From the NCBI GenBank assembly GCA_034435315.1, contig DAOTYB010000218.1:1-30544 (forward strand): a stretch of 30,544 nt of DNA. Direction: 5' to 3'. Both the position numbers and the translations under genes were made by a program. The notes under the pieces were generated by a model. It had not been told where the DNA came from. It searched no databases and saw nothing but the letters and a program-made list of their open reading frames with translations. Below are positions 1-7,770 of this stretch, one piece after another. Numbering within the stretch: position 1 is the stretch's first letter; each line of letters begins with the position of its first letter. This DNA comes from VGOB01 sp034435315 (GTDB taxonomy: Bacteria > Chloroflexota > Anaerolineae > UBA4142).

Positions 1-53
1 CCCCCTAGCCCCCTCCCCACGCCGCTCTGCGGCGTGGGGAGGGGGCTAGGGGG
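1..53. repeat. Perfect 25-bp inverted repeat (hairpin element, copy 1)
   Basis: The arms at 1-25 and 29-53 are exact reverse complements around the 3-nt loop TCT. A 42-nt part (1-42) recurs at 9352-9393 with one mismatch (A7 versus C9358). It lies about 80 bases past the stop of the IPK gene and could end or stabilise that transcript. No T-run follows the stem on the minus strand inside the window, so a classical intrinsic terminator is not shown. The two near-identical copies point to a dispersed palindromic family. Confidence 0.85.
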
Positions 54-131
54 TGGGGCTTGTCGCGAGGGATCGCAGGGCTGAGTAATTACGTGGGGAG
101 AGAAGGGGGCAATGAGATACGTTTGATCGGC

Positions 132-974
132 TCAACGTGGCGCAGGGTTGAGTTCTGCCCCACTGTGTATCACCGTTCCTTCAGCGAAATCGTCATTCAG
201 CAGCGCGCGCTCGAGGATGCCCGCGTGCATCGCGCTGATGATGTGGACGCGCAGATGGGGCACGCGTTCAATCACCTGGAGCATTATTTGCACCTTTGCC
301 AGCATTCCGCCGGTCACATCCACGCCGTACGCGCCGCGCAGTTGCGCGGCGATGTGTGGAAATGTGTGAGAGGTAATCTCGTGAATCAATCTGGCGGACG
401 CATCGGTCAGCGGGTCGGCGGTGAACACACCATCTACAATCCCGGCGAGAATGATGCGCGTGGGTTGCAGATGTCGCGCGAGGTAGGCAAAAACCATTTC
501 GGTCGAGACAATCGTCATTTCGCGTGTCTCGTCAAAAGCGACATCGCCGTGCACGAGTGGCACCAGACCGTGCGCGAGTGCGGTGTGAATCGGCGCGAGC
601 GCGAGTTCGATGAGTTTGCCCTCGCGACAACGCGCCGAGGCGGATGGTGGAAGTGTGACGATGGGCACACCGTGTGCCAGAAACGTATCGGCCACCAGGC
701 GCGCCAGACGCGCCGCCGCTGCGCCCGTCTCGGCGTAGGCGCGCCAATTCCCGCGCGCGCCAAAGCCAGATTGTCTGGCGGTGAAATGTCCAAACGAACC
801 GCTGCCGTGCCCGATGAGGAGTTGCAGCGCTGGACGTTGCGCGCGCGCGCGGGCGACCTCGCGCGCGAGGCGTTGAATCACCTCCACACGCGCCGTTGCC
901 TCGCGCGTCTTGTCCGTAATTGCCGAGCCACCGAGTTTGAGAAAGATCACGGCAGGAGTACTCCTAGGGCACAT
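132..974 (-). CDS. Isopentenyl phosphate kinase (IPK)
   Basis: This amino-acid-kinase-fold enzyme phosphorylates isopentenyl phosphate with ATP to isopentenyl diphosphate in the cytoplasm, the last step of alternative mevalonate routes. The 280-residue product has the N-terminal phosphate loop KLGGSAITDK (residues 13-22), the substrate loop GHGSGSFGH (55-63; His63 matches the essential His of archaeal IPK), the segment AGIVDGVFTADP and the late VDVTGGM motif. All are typical of IPK rather than of glutamate or UMP kinases. Length is slightly above the usual 250-265. The annotated ATG overlaps the upstream lipoprotein stop by 11 nt. A GTG at residue 9 (codon 948-950) would give the more usual N-terminus and cannot be excluded. 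It is the last gene of the 5-gene operon. IPK is mostly archaeal and plant, but is known in Chloroflexi such as Roseiflexus. Confidence 0.9.
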   Translation of the reverse strand: MCPRSTPAVIFLKLGGSAITDKTREATARVEVIQRLAREVARARAQRPALQLLIGHGSGSFGHFTARQSGFGARGNWRAYAETGAAAARLARLVADTFLAHGVPIVTLPPSASARCREGKLIELALAPIHTALAHGLVPLVHGDVAFDETREMTIVSTEMVFAYLARHLQPTRIILAGIVDGVFTADPLTDASARLIHEITSHTFPHIAAQLRGAYGVDVTGGMLAKVQIMLQVIERVPHLRVHIISAMHAGILERALLNDDFAEGTVIHSGAELNPAPR

Positions 975-2274
975 TGCCTAACAAGCGATTCACGCGCGCG
1001 GCGGCGTTTTTCAGTTCGATGGTGAGATCAGCACCGTTGGCGACGTTTGTCCATAGTGTGGTTATCGTAGCATCAATCTGCGCGGCGTCTTTTACGGTGG
1101 GTGCAGCGCGCAGCGCAGGCAAAGTGGCATCACTTTCACGCCAGATGACAAGCGTCGGAGGCACATCGAGTGCCACAAGCGCGTAGGCAGAGCGGCGCGC
1201 CGGCGCGCTCAGGGTAGCCCGTGACCAGCGCGCGCTTTGTTCGGGTGCGGTGAGCCAGCGCGTCAACAGCCACGCCGCGCGCGTGTGCACGTCCGTACGC
1301 TGAAAAATGCCGATGGCGATGCCATCGTATGCCGTCACGGCGCGCTGGGGATCGTTCTGGGGAACGTTCGTCACGCCCCAGGAAAAAGTGGGGGAGGTCG
1401 CCGTCTGGCTGAGGTGCACCACCGCGTCGGTGCGGCTGAGCCAGAAGGTGGCTTTGCCTTGCATGAATTCGGCGCGTGCCTGTTCGTCCGCAGCAACGAG
1501 ATGCGCTGCGCCACTCTGGGTGAGCGCGACAATCAGTTGCAACGATTTCACGCCGGCGTCGTCGGTAAACTGGGCTTGAGTTTGTGCCGCGTTCAGCACA
1601 TTGCCGCCGCGACTGAAGAGCATCGCATACCAGATCAGAGCCTCCGGCGACATCACCCAGCCGTAGCGCTGCCCGCGCGTGGTCACACGCGCCGCCTCGC
1701 TGAATTGCTCCCACGTGCGCGGCGCGGCGACTTTGGCCGCTTGTAATGCCTCGACGTTGTAGTAGAGCACGATCGGACGCTGCTCGAAGGGAAAGGCAAA
1801 GGTGCGCTGACCGAGTTCGGGCAAGCGACCTGTCTCTAACAACCCCGCGACAAAATCGGCGCGTGCGTCTTCGCGCAGACCGAGCGCCGGGTCGTTCATC
1901 AGCGTCTCCAGTGGCACCAGTGCACCGCGACGCGCAAATTCGGCGAGAGTACGCCATTCCGCCATCACTACATCGGGAGGCTGATTGAGCGCGATGGCGG
2001 CAAGCCCTTGACGCAGTATCTCTGCCGCGCTGGCTTTGTGTTCCACGCGGACGGAGATCGCTGGATACGCGGCTTGAAAATCATTGATGAACGTTTGAAT
2101 GAGCGCGGCAGAGGTATCCGTGTACGCGTGCCATAGCGTGAGCGTGACGGGGGACGAAGGTGTTAACGTCAGTGGGCGCGGTTCGGGTACGCTACTGGTG
2201 CAGGCGATGAGCCACACACCACAGGCAAGATGCACGATAGAGGAGGTAATGCGTGAAAGGCGAAACGTACTCAT
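964..2274 (-). CDS. Extracellular solute-binding lipoprotein (ABC sugar-type)
   Basis: The 436-residue product is a family 1 extracellular solute-binding protein of the kind that feeds carbohydrate ABC importers. It starts with a lipoprotein signal peptide with lipobox LIAC (Cys25). A Ser/Thr/Pro-rich linker follows, then the binding-protein core: LTLWHAYTD near residue 45, a PPDVVMAEW segment, FPFEQRPIVLYYNVEAL, and TWEQFSEAARV in the hinge region. The open frame runs on to 2631, but that extension is the shadow of the upstream gene. The ATG at 2274 is chosen because it gives a clean signal peptide and overlaps the glycosyltransferase stop as ATGA. No permease or ATPase gene lies nearby, so the transporter it serves is outside the window or the protein is an orphan. 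Ligand unknown. Confidence 0.88.
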   Translation of the reverse strand: MSTFRLSRITSSIVHLACGVWLIACTSSVPEPRPLTLTPSSPVTLTLWHAYTDTSAALIQTFINDFQAAYPAISVRVEHKASAAEILRQGLAAIALNQPPDVVMAEWRTLAEFARRGALVPLETLMNDPALGLREDARADFVAGLLETGRLPELGQRTFAFPFEQRPIVLYYNVEALQAAKVAAPRTWEQFSEAARVTTRGQRYGWVMSPEALIWYAMLFSRGGNVLNAAQTQAQFTDDAGVKSLQLIVALTQSGAAHLVAADEQARAEFMQGKATFWLSRTDAVVHLSQTATSPTFSWGVTNVPQNDPQRAVTAYDGIAIGIFQRTDVHTRAAWLLTRWLTAPEQSARWSRATLSAPARRSAYALVALDVPPTLVIWRESDATLPALRAAPTVKDAAQIDATITTLWTNVANGADLTIELKNAAARVNRLLGNVP

Positions 2275-3410
2275 TGAGCAAGTAAATCGTTCAGAATTCT
2301 GGCGATGTCGAGCGCGGCATACGGACGTGCTTGTTCGCGCGCGCGCGCGGCATAACGCGCGCGCGTATCGTTGTTGGGAGCAAACCACTCGCGCAAAGTG
2401 TGCACAATCTCGCCGGGATGGCGGCGCAACACGCCGACACCTGTTTGCTCGACAAACGTGACATTCCCGGTTTCTTGACCGGGCAAATAGCCACTCAACA
2501 CGATAGGTAAACCACACGCCAGCGCTTCGCAAATCGTACCGGGACCGGCTTTGGTGATAATCACGTCCGCGGCGCGCATCCATTCGGGCATATTGGTAAC
2601 AAAACCGACACAGTGGACCGGGAGGTGCCATTGCGTCGCGCGCAGTTTTTCGAGCAATTTCTGGTTGCGTCCCGCGATGACGACCAGTTGAATCGGCAAG
2701 TGCGCCTTATCCAGCGCGCGCGCGATCGCGTACAGCGGTCCCATTCCTTCGCCGCCACCGACGAGTAAAACCGTTGGACGTTCCAGGTCTAGCCCCAACT
2801 TTTGACGTGCCGCGCGCTGGCTCAGGTGACTATCGGCAAATTGCAGGTCAATCGGTTGCCCCACGATGCGCAGTTTCTCTGCCGGCATACCAAAGTGTTG
2901 CGCGACGCGATACGCTCCGGCGGTGGGTACAAGGCAAAGGTCCACGCGCGGATCGAACCAAAAGCAATGCGCATCGAACAAATCGGTCACGACGGTGACA
3001 AAAGGTGCTCGCGAACCGCTCTGGCGCAAGGCGCGATAACCCAGCCAAACAAAAATCGGATGCGTGCTGACGACGAGATCAGGTTGCGCGGCGCGTAACA
3101 GCGCGCTTAAGCGCGGCAGAATACTCACATACAAGTACGGCTTGACTAGACGCGTGGCGATGCGATTGTTCAAAACCCAAAATCCCAACCCCCATAGCCA
3201 TTCCAGATAGGTAGTGAACGGCAAATACATTTCGGGTGCATAGTTGAGTGGAAAGCGCGCCGCGCATTTGAACACGTCAATCAGTGTGCAGGTATAACGG
3301 TCAGGATACTGACGCGCCAGCGCGCTGATAATCGCTTCTGCCGCGCTACGATGTCCACCGCCGGTATCGGAGAAGAGAAAGAGGATGCGTTGCGGGGATG
3401 AAGTGGTCAC
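2271..3410 (-). CDS. GT28 diacylglycerol glycosyltransferase (MGDG synthase / UgtP-like)
   Basis: This 379-residue protein resembles monogalactosyldiacylglycerol synthases and processive diacylglycerol glucosyltransferases. These transfer a sugar from a UDP-sugar to diacylglycerol at the inner face of the membrane. Visible features are the N-terminal SDTGGGHRSAAEAI loop (residues 14-27), the VVSTHPI segment of the MGDG-synthase N-domain, GGGEGMGPL opening the C-terminal Rossmann domain, and the donor-binding stretch KAGPGTICEALACGLP followed by PGQETGN. No membrane span is evident, as expected for peripheral enzymes. The start is GTG at 3410, with only a weak GGCGG-like ribosome site. Its stop overlaps the lipoprotein ATG by 4 nt, so the two are probably translationally coupled. 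Donor sugar and acceptor cannot be told from sequence; a role in envelope glycolipids is inferred. Confidence 0.87.
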   Translation of the reverse strand: MTTSSPQRILFLFSDTGGGHRSAAEAIISALARQYPDRYTCTLIDVFKCAARFPLNYAPEMYLPFTTYLEWLWGLGFWVLNNRIATRLVKPYLYVSILPRLSALLRAAQPDLVVSTHPIFVWLGYRALRQSGSRAPFVTVVTDLFDAHCFWFDPRVDLCLVPTAGAYRVAQHFGMPAEKLRIVGQPIDLQFADSHLSQRAARQKLGLDLERPTVLLVGGGEGMGPLYAIARALDKAHLPIQLVVIAGRNQKLLEKLRATQWHLPVHCVGFVTNMPEWMRAADVIITKAGPGTICEALACGLPIVLSGYLPGQETGNVTFVEQTGVGVLRRHPGEIVHTLREWFAPNNDTRARYAARAREQARPYAALDIARILNDLLAQ

Positions 3411-3432
3411 AGTCGTGTCCGCCCGACCAGAG

Positions 3433-4779
3433 TCACGCGCGCAAGTGCCGCGCGCGCGCGGCGCGATAGGTCGTGAGTGCCCATACCGCGTTCACGCCCG
3501 CCACGCCCGCCACACCCACCGCCACCAGAACGGTCACGCGCGGAATACCGTACAGATCGGCGAGGTGTCCAATGAGTAGCATCGGCGGAATGGCAACGGC
3601 ATTCGCAATCGTGAATTGTACCGCCAGCACGCGCCCCCGAACAGCATCGTTAGAGCGCTCTTGCACAATCGTCTGAGCAGGGATGTTGATGGTGGCGACA
3701 GCCATACCGATGATCAAAGCAAAGAACATCACCAACGCCGAGGTGGTGAGATACAATTCGGGAAAACGGGTAAACACCGGCTCGCCAAAAATGACGCTCC
3801 CCATACCGACCCACGCGATACCGAGCAAGCCAATCGCGACACCGATCATTCCACCGACGGCGAGGAGTTCGCGCGGGACATGATGTCCAAAGCGTCCGAT
3901 GAAGAGGCTGGCGAGAAACAAGCCCACGCCGGCGGGCCAGAAGACATAGATGGCATCTTCGGGTTGCAGTCCGAGCACACGCCGCGCGAAACCCGGCACC
4001 ATTTCTGCCATCGTGAGAATCAACGTGTTCGTCAATGCCAGTTGCAGCAGCGCGATGAAGATGACGCGATGGGTAATGGCAAAGTGCCAGCCTTCCCGTA
4101 CCTCGTCGAGGGCGCGGCGTACAGCGGAGGCTCCGTTCAACGCGTTGGCGCGCGCGGGCACATCGCGCGGAATCAGCATTACACAGAGAGTCGCGGCGAT
4201 GTACATCGCTACGGCGATCCAGAGTGAGCCGACGATGCCAATGGTCTTGACACCCAGCGGCGACAGGATAATCATTCCTAGAATTTGCGCGATGATAAAA
4301 GTGAGGGTGAAGAGTGAATTTGCCGCAAGGAGATGTTCCGAGCGTACGAGTAGCGGAATGGTAGCACCTTCGGCGGGAGCAAAGAATTGTCCAATCGCTG
4401 AGGTCACAAAGACAAGGAGGTAAATGGCAACTAGAAAGAAGAATTCGAGCCACTTGTGGTGGGGTAAGAGTGCCGCCAGTATAGCCAGTGCTCCACCCGT
4501 GAGCACCCGCAGCGCGTTCGACCAGACGAGGATGGATTTCTTGGAGACGCGATCAACAATCATCCCCGCCATAGCGCTGAGCAGCACAGCAGGCAAAGTG
4601 AATGACAGAATGACGGCGCCCAGATGCGCGCTGGAGCCTGTGATGTGTTCGATGAGAATCAACTGCACAAAGAACGAACCGTTGAGTGCAGTGTTCGAGA
4701 GGAGTTGCGCCAGCCAGAGGGCGCGAAAATTTCGATTACTCAGTACGACCAGATAGCCGCTCGTGTGCCAATTCTCCAT
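3433..4779 (-). CDS. MFS transporter, 12-TM exporter type (DHA3-like)
   Basis: The 448-residue protein has about 12 hydrophobic spans in the 6+6 layout. The MFS motif-A loop AGMIVDRVSKKSIL lies after span 2, and a long cytoplasmic loop rich in charged residues separates the halves. It resembles the enterobactin/macrolide exporter branch (DHA3), including the internal SNRNFRALWLAQLLS start and a late QTIVQERSNDAVRGRVLAV loop between spans 10 and 11. The frame is open to a TTG at 4803. The ATG at 4779 is preferred because it begins just before the first conserved segment and the TTG has no ribosome site. It lies between DUF951 and the glycosyltransferase (gaps of 24 and 22 nt), so co-transcription is likely. 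Substrate unknown; a lipophilic compound would suit the neighbours. Confidence 0.87.
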   Translation of the reverse strand: MENWHTSGYLVVLSNRNFRALWLAQLLSNTALNGSFFVQLILIEHITGSSAHLGAVILSFTLPAVLLSAMAGMIVDRVSKKSILVWSNALRVLTGGALAILAALLPHHKWLEFFFLVAIYLLVFVTSAIGQFFAPAEGATIPLLVRSEHLLAANSLFTLTFIIAQILGMIILSPLGVKTIGIVGSLWIAVAMYIAATLCVMLIPRDVPARANALNGASAVRRALDEVREGWHFAITHRVIFIALLQLALTNTLILTMAEMVPGFARRVLGLQPEDAIYVFWPAGVGLFLASLFIGRFGHHVPRELLAVGGMIGVAIGLLGIAWVGMGSVIFGEPVFTRFPELYLTTSALVMFFALIIGMAVATINIPAQTIVQERSNDAVRGRVLAVQFTIANAVAIPPMLLIGHLADLYGIPRVTVLVAVGVAGVAGVNAVWALTTYRAARARHLRA

Positions 4780-4803
4780 AGGGATTTTTTTACCTGGGTT
4801 CAA

Positions 4804-5010
4804 TCATTGGATTGATGGAGGTGTCTCCCGTTGCACCAACACTTTGAAACGTTTTTCGAATTCACGCCGCGGGAGCAAGACGCGACGCTGACATGTTTGA
4901 CAAACGATCCCAATGTCCGCGCCCACGCGCACAATTTGCCATTCGAATCCACCGCAGGGGTGGGGTTTGCGCAAGCGGACAATGTCACCCAGTCGAATGT
5001 CCAGAGGCAT
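4804..5010 (-). CDS. DUF951 family small protein (YyzM-like)
   Basis: The 68-residue product matches DUF951: MPLDIRLGDIVRLRKPHPCG, then FEWQIVRVGADIGIVCQTC and LPRREFEKR. Three cysteines, two in a CxxC, suggest a small metal-binding or nucleic-acid-associated beta-rich protein. The family's function is not known. The ATG at 5010 is chosen over an in-frame TTG at 5028 because the TTG codon lies upstream of the -10 box and could not be in the transcript. It is the first gene of the operon, with a promoter directly abutting the start codon and no Shine-Dalgarno site. Confidence 0.88.
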   Translation of the reverse strand: MPLDIRLGDIVRLRKPHPCGGFEWQIVRVGADIGIVCQTCQRRVLLPRREFEKRFKVLVQRETPPSIQ

Positions 5011-5016
5011 ACAGGT

Positions 5017-5044
5017 ATTATAACACAAGTGACCAGATAGACAA
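5017..5044 (-). promoter_or_regulatory. Promoter of the DUF951-MFS-GT28-SBP-IPK operon; probably leaderless start
   Basis: On the minus strand the -35 box TTGTCT (5039-5044) and a perfect TATAAT (5017-5022) are 16 bp apart. Only six bases separate TATAAT from the ATG at 5010. Transcription would begin at or next to the A of the start codon, giving a leaderless mRNA. Confidence 0.75.
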
Positions 5045-5055
5045 GTAAATTCGAT

Positions 5056-7419
5056 TTACCTGTAGATCATCTGATACTGTTTCCAATCGCTGTACACGAT
5101 ACGAACGTACGCGGCGGTCTCGCTGAGTTCGATTTCTTCAATGGTGTCATCGAGATCGGCTTTCAGCCACTGTTTGACGCGGCTGGCGCCGGCGTTGTAG
5201 GCAATCAGCGCGTAGAGAGGTTCTTGGAACTCGTTGAGCCGCTGGGCAAAGTACCAAACACCAAAACGGACACTGATGTAAGGGAGATACAACTGGTCAA
5301 GGGCAAAGGACGTTATCTTCAGCCGTTGCGCGATTTCACGTCCGGTCGCCGGCATAATTTGTGCCAAGCCACGCGCATGGGCGGAGGAGGTTGCCCAGGG
5401 GTTAAAGCGACTTTCCTGACGGATGAGCGCGAAATACAACAGCGGATCAATCTGGTGGGCTTGTGCCTCCGCGACGACGAGATCAGCATAGTAGGTGGGA
5501 TAACGCCACATCCACAACAAGCGCGGCGCCGGCGATGCGCCCGCCTCGTTCGCCAGTCGCGCGATCTTTTCGGCACAGTCCAGCGTCAGCGAGAACAGAT
5601 TGTTATCTTGAAAGTAGAGCGCCAGCGCGTACAGGGTGCGCGGCTCGTTCTTTTTAGATTCGATGAGTGCGACAAATTCACGTCGCGCCTCGACGGTGCG
5701 CGCTAGGCGGAGCAATTCCGCGCCCCGGCGGTACCGCAGATTGTTGCGCGTGGCGGCGTCGAGTGTAGCACTGACCGCGCCTTCACCTTTGCTCCAGGTT
5801 GCCAGCCACTGCTCCAGATCGGCGCGGTCCTGAGGTGTGCCCATTGCATAGCGCGCTAGATCGTACGAGGGAGTGTTTTGCGGAGGCGTCAGCAACTCTT
5901 GTGCGCGCCACGAATAGTACCCCTGGTTGAGCGACGCGACCCGCGTCCAGTAATTCTTTGCCTCGTTGACCTGTCCCTGCGCGCGTGCGATCTTGCCCAG
6001 CCAGAAGAGCGCGCGCGCGTAAAATGGTGATTGAGGATATTGCGTGACGAGTGTTTGCCAGCGCGCGCGCGCGGTCTTGTCGTCCTTGTTTTGATAATAG
6101 GCAAATCCTGCCCAGAACAATGCTTCGGCGGCGCGTTCGCGCGTGGGGAATTTTGCGTGTAATTCCTCGTACACGCGTGCCGCCTCGCGATAACGCTGCG
6201 CACGATCGAGGAGCACTGCCGCGCGCCACAAGGCATCGTCCGCGAGCGGATCGTTGGGAAGGGTGGCGGCAAGTTGGCGATACACCGCGACGGCTTGGTC
6301 CACCTTGCCGATAGTGGCGAGCGCGGCGGCTTTGCCCAGATACGCCTCGGGGACACGTTTGTCTTTGGGGAGGGCTTTGATGAGCGCGTCGTACTCGGCG
6401 ATGGCTTGAGTGTACGCGCCCTGCCGCGCGTATGCCTGCGCGATATAGTAACGCGCTTCGCCATCGCGCGCGGTGCCAGGATTCTGGAGATGGCGTCGAA
6501 AAGCGGCGATGGCGGCATCGTACGCCGCAGCGTGAAAATTCACCAGCCCGCGCTGAAACTCGTCAACGGCTATCTGACGCTGGACCAGTTGCACCAGCGC
6601 GCGATACGCGCCGGGGTGTTCGGGGTATCGGGTGAACGCTTCCTTCCAGCGCGCGATGGCGGTATCGAGTTGTTGGGCACTGGCGTATGCTTCGCCAGCG
6701 CGCCAGAGCAAATCGGCTCTGGTGCGCGCGTCGGAGGCGTGGGACAGAGCCGTCTCATAGCGCGCTGCCGCGCGCGCGTGTTCACCGCGCCCGGAATGCA
6801 CCTCTGCCGCGCGCTGGAGAATGCTCACGCGCGCGCTGGCGCTGAGATGGAGGTCTTGCAGAGCGCGGTCGTACTGCGCCAGCGCAGTGACCGTACCGCC
6901 GAGTAGAACAAACACATCCGCGATGCGCGCATCGGTATCGCCCGCGAGGGTGGGCGACTGATCGCGATACAGACTCCACTGTGCAATCGCGCTGGCGTAA
7001 TCCTTGCTAGCGCGATAAGCATCGCCCAGAATGTAACGTGCTTCCAGAACGCGCGCGCCGTTGGGGTTGCCTTGCACATAAGCCAGAAGCGTGTTAATCG
7101 CGCGCGCCGAATCTCCGTACAGCCAGTAGGCTTCACCTAAACGATAGCGCGCCTCTTGCTCCAGTGCGGGAGAGGGTTTAGAATCGAGGACGCGTTGAAA
7201 GGCGGCAATGGCGCGACGATAATCGCCGTTGCGGCGCGCCACCATGCCATCGTTGAATGGATCGGACGAAAAAACCGGTGTGGGCTCTGCGGTGGCAGTA
7301 GGGTTTGGGGTAGGATGTGTGCGTGTGGGTGTGGTGATCGGCGTGGGAGAATCGAACGAGGATGAGCAAGCCAGCAGAAGAATCCCCAACCAGAGCACAG
7401 ACACAATTTGCTTTTGCAT
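5056..7419 (-). CDS. TPR lipoprotein with C-terminal lytic transglycosylase (Slt) domain
   Basis: The 787-residue protein starts with a lipoprotein signal (lipobox LLAC, Cys18) and a Thr/Pro-rich linker (about 25-50). A long helical region (about 55-610) made of TPR-like units follows, for example GDYRRAIAAFQRVLDSKP and YTQAIAEYDALIKALPKD. The C-terminal Slt domain (about 645-770) carries the catalytic motif ALIRQESRFNP (Glu669), GLAQIMPATG and ALIAYNAGASRV. By family it cleaves the MurNAc-GlcNAc bond of peptidoglycan to leave 1,6-anhydro ends. The TPR superhelix resembles the U-domain of Slt70 but is built from clearer TPRs and is lipid-anchored. It is a single-gene unit with its own -10 box. 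Its neighbour on the other side is another wall enzyme, the L,D-transpeptidase. Confidence 0.92.
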   Translation of the reverse strand: MQKQIVSVLWLGILLLACSSSFDSPTPITTPTRTHPTPNPTATAEPTPVFSSDPFNDGMVARRNGDYRRAIAAFQRVLDSKPSPALEQEARYRLGEAYWLYGDSARAINTLLAYVQGNPNGARVLEARYILGDAYRASKDYASAIAQWSLYRDQSPTLAGDTDARIADVFVLLGGTVTALAQYDRALQDLHLSASARVSILQRAAEVHSGRGEHARAAARYETALSHASDARTRADLLWRAGEAYASAQQLDTAIARWKEAFTRYPEHPGAYRALVQLVQRQIAVDEFQRGLVNFHAAAYDAAIAAFRRHLQNPGTARDGEARYYIAQAYARQGAYTQAIAEYDALIKALPKDKRVPEAYLGKAAALATIGKVDQAVAVYRQLAATLPNDPLADDALWRAAVLLDRAQRYREAARVYEELHAKFPTRERAAEALFWAGFAYYQNKDDKTARARWQTLVTQYPQSPFYARALFWLGKIARAQGQVNEAKNYWTRVASLNQGYYSWRAQELLTPPQNTPSYDLARYAMGTPQDRADLEQWLATWSKGEGAVSATLDAATRNNLRYRRGAELLRLARTVEARREFVALIESKKNEPRTLYALALYFQDNNLFSLTLDCAEKIARLANEAGASPAPRLLWMWRYPTYYADLVVAEAQAHQIDPLLYFALIRQESRFNPWATSSAHARGLAQIMPATGREIAQRLKITSFALDQLYLPYISVRFGVWYFAQRLNEFQEPLYALIAYNAGASRVKQWLKADLDDTIEEIELSETAAYVRIVYSDWKQYQMIYR

Positions 7420-7430
7420 TGACGCGGTGC

Positions 7431-7436
7431 ATTATA
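7431..7436 (-). promoter_or_regulatory. -10 box of the TPR-lytic transglycosylase gene
   Basis: A perfect TATAAT on the minus strand lies 11 bases upstream of the ATG at 7419, predicting a very short 5' leader of about five bases. A consensus TTGACA exists at 7446-7451 but is only 9 bp away, too close to act as the partner -35. No good hexamer sits at 16-18 bp. Confidence 0.55.
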
Positions 7437-7538
7437 CCGCAAATGTGTCAAACACGCCAAAACCGCAAGAACGGACGGCGAGGAAGGCTGCGATTGCCAT
7501 CATGCCCCCTCACCTTCTTCTCGCCCTGCGCGGAGAGG

Positions 7539-7682
7539 TGGTATCGGTGCCAGGGCGTGTGCCAAGTCGCTTGACATTGGGGCATAGGTTTTGGAAGATG
7601 ATTCTGGAATCCCAGACCTGTCAGGTCTTGGAGACCTGACAGGTCTTTGAACCCGACTTTGCACATGCCCTGGTATCGGTGC
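7539..7682. repeat. Nested inverted repeat with 15-bp core palindrome
   Basis: The core AGACCTGTCAGGTCT (7614-7628) pairs exactly with 7632-7646 around TGG. Each arm is itself nearly palindromic. Outside it, 7550-7568 (CCAGGGCGTGTGCCAAGTC type) is inverted at 7656-7672 with two differences, and TGGTATCGGTGC occurs as a direct repeat at 7539-7550 and 7671-7682. The layered layout suggests a small non-autonomous element or hairpin family inserted between genes. There is no coding content. Confidence 0.75.
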
Positions 7683-7691
7683 AACCCTGTC

Positions 7692-7720
7692 TTGAATATT
7701 TTGACGGGATGTGGTATAAG
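7692..7720 (+). promoter_or_regulatory. Putative plus-strand promoter with extended -10
   Basis: TTGAAT (7692-7697), a 17-bp spacer and TATAAG (7715-7720) preceded by TGG (an extended -10 TGN) form a plausible sigma-70 promoter. It would transcribe the 7730-8341 leader region towards the L,D-transpeptidase gene. Confidence 0.4.
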
Positions 7721-7770
7721 TTGCACCAGATACCGATGGCTAAAGTGCTCTCGCGCCCCTGCTATTTCTC

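Noticed and set aside
60..1025. Long plus-strand open frame over the IPK gene
   Set aside because: Arg/His-rich composition typical of an antisense shadow, with no domain recognisable and no ribosome site.
2275..2631. N-terminal extension of the solute-binding lipoprotein
   Set aside because: It lies over the glycosyltransferase 3' end, is Arg/Cys-rich like a shadow frame, and would hide the lipoprotein signal.
7446..7451. Consensus TTGACA upstream of the lytic transglycosylase
   Set aside because: It is only 9 bp from the TATAAT, so it cannot be the -35 of that promoter; likely chance.
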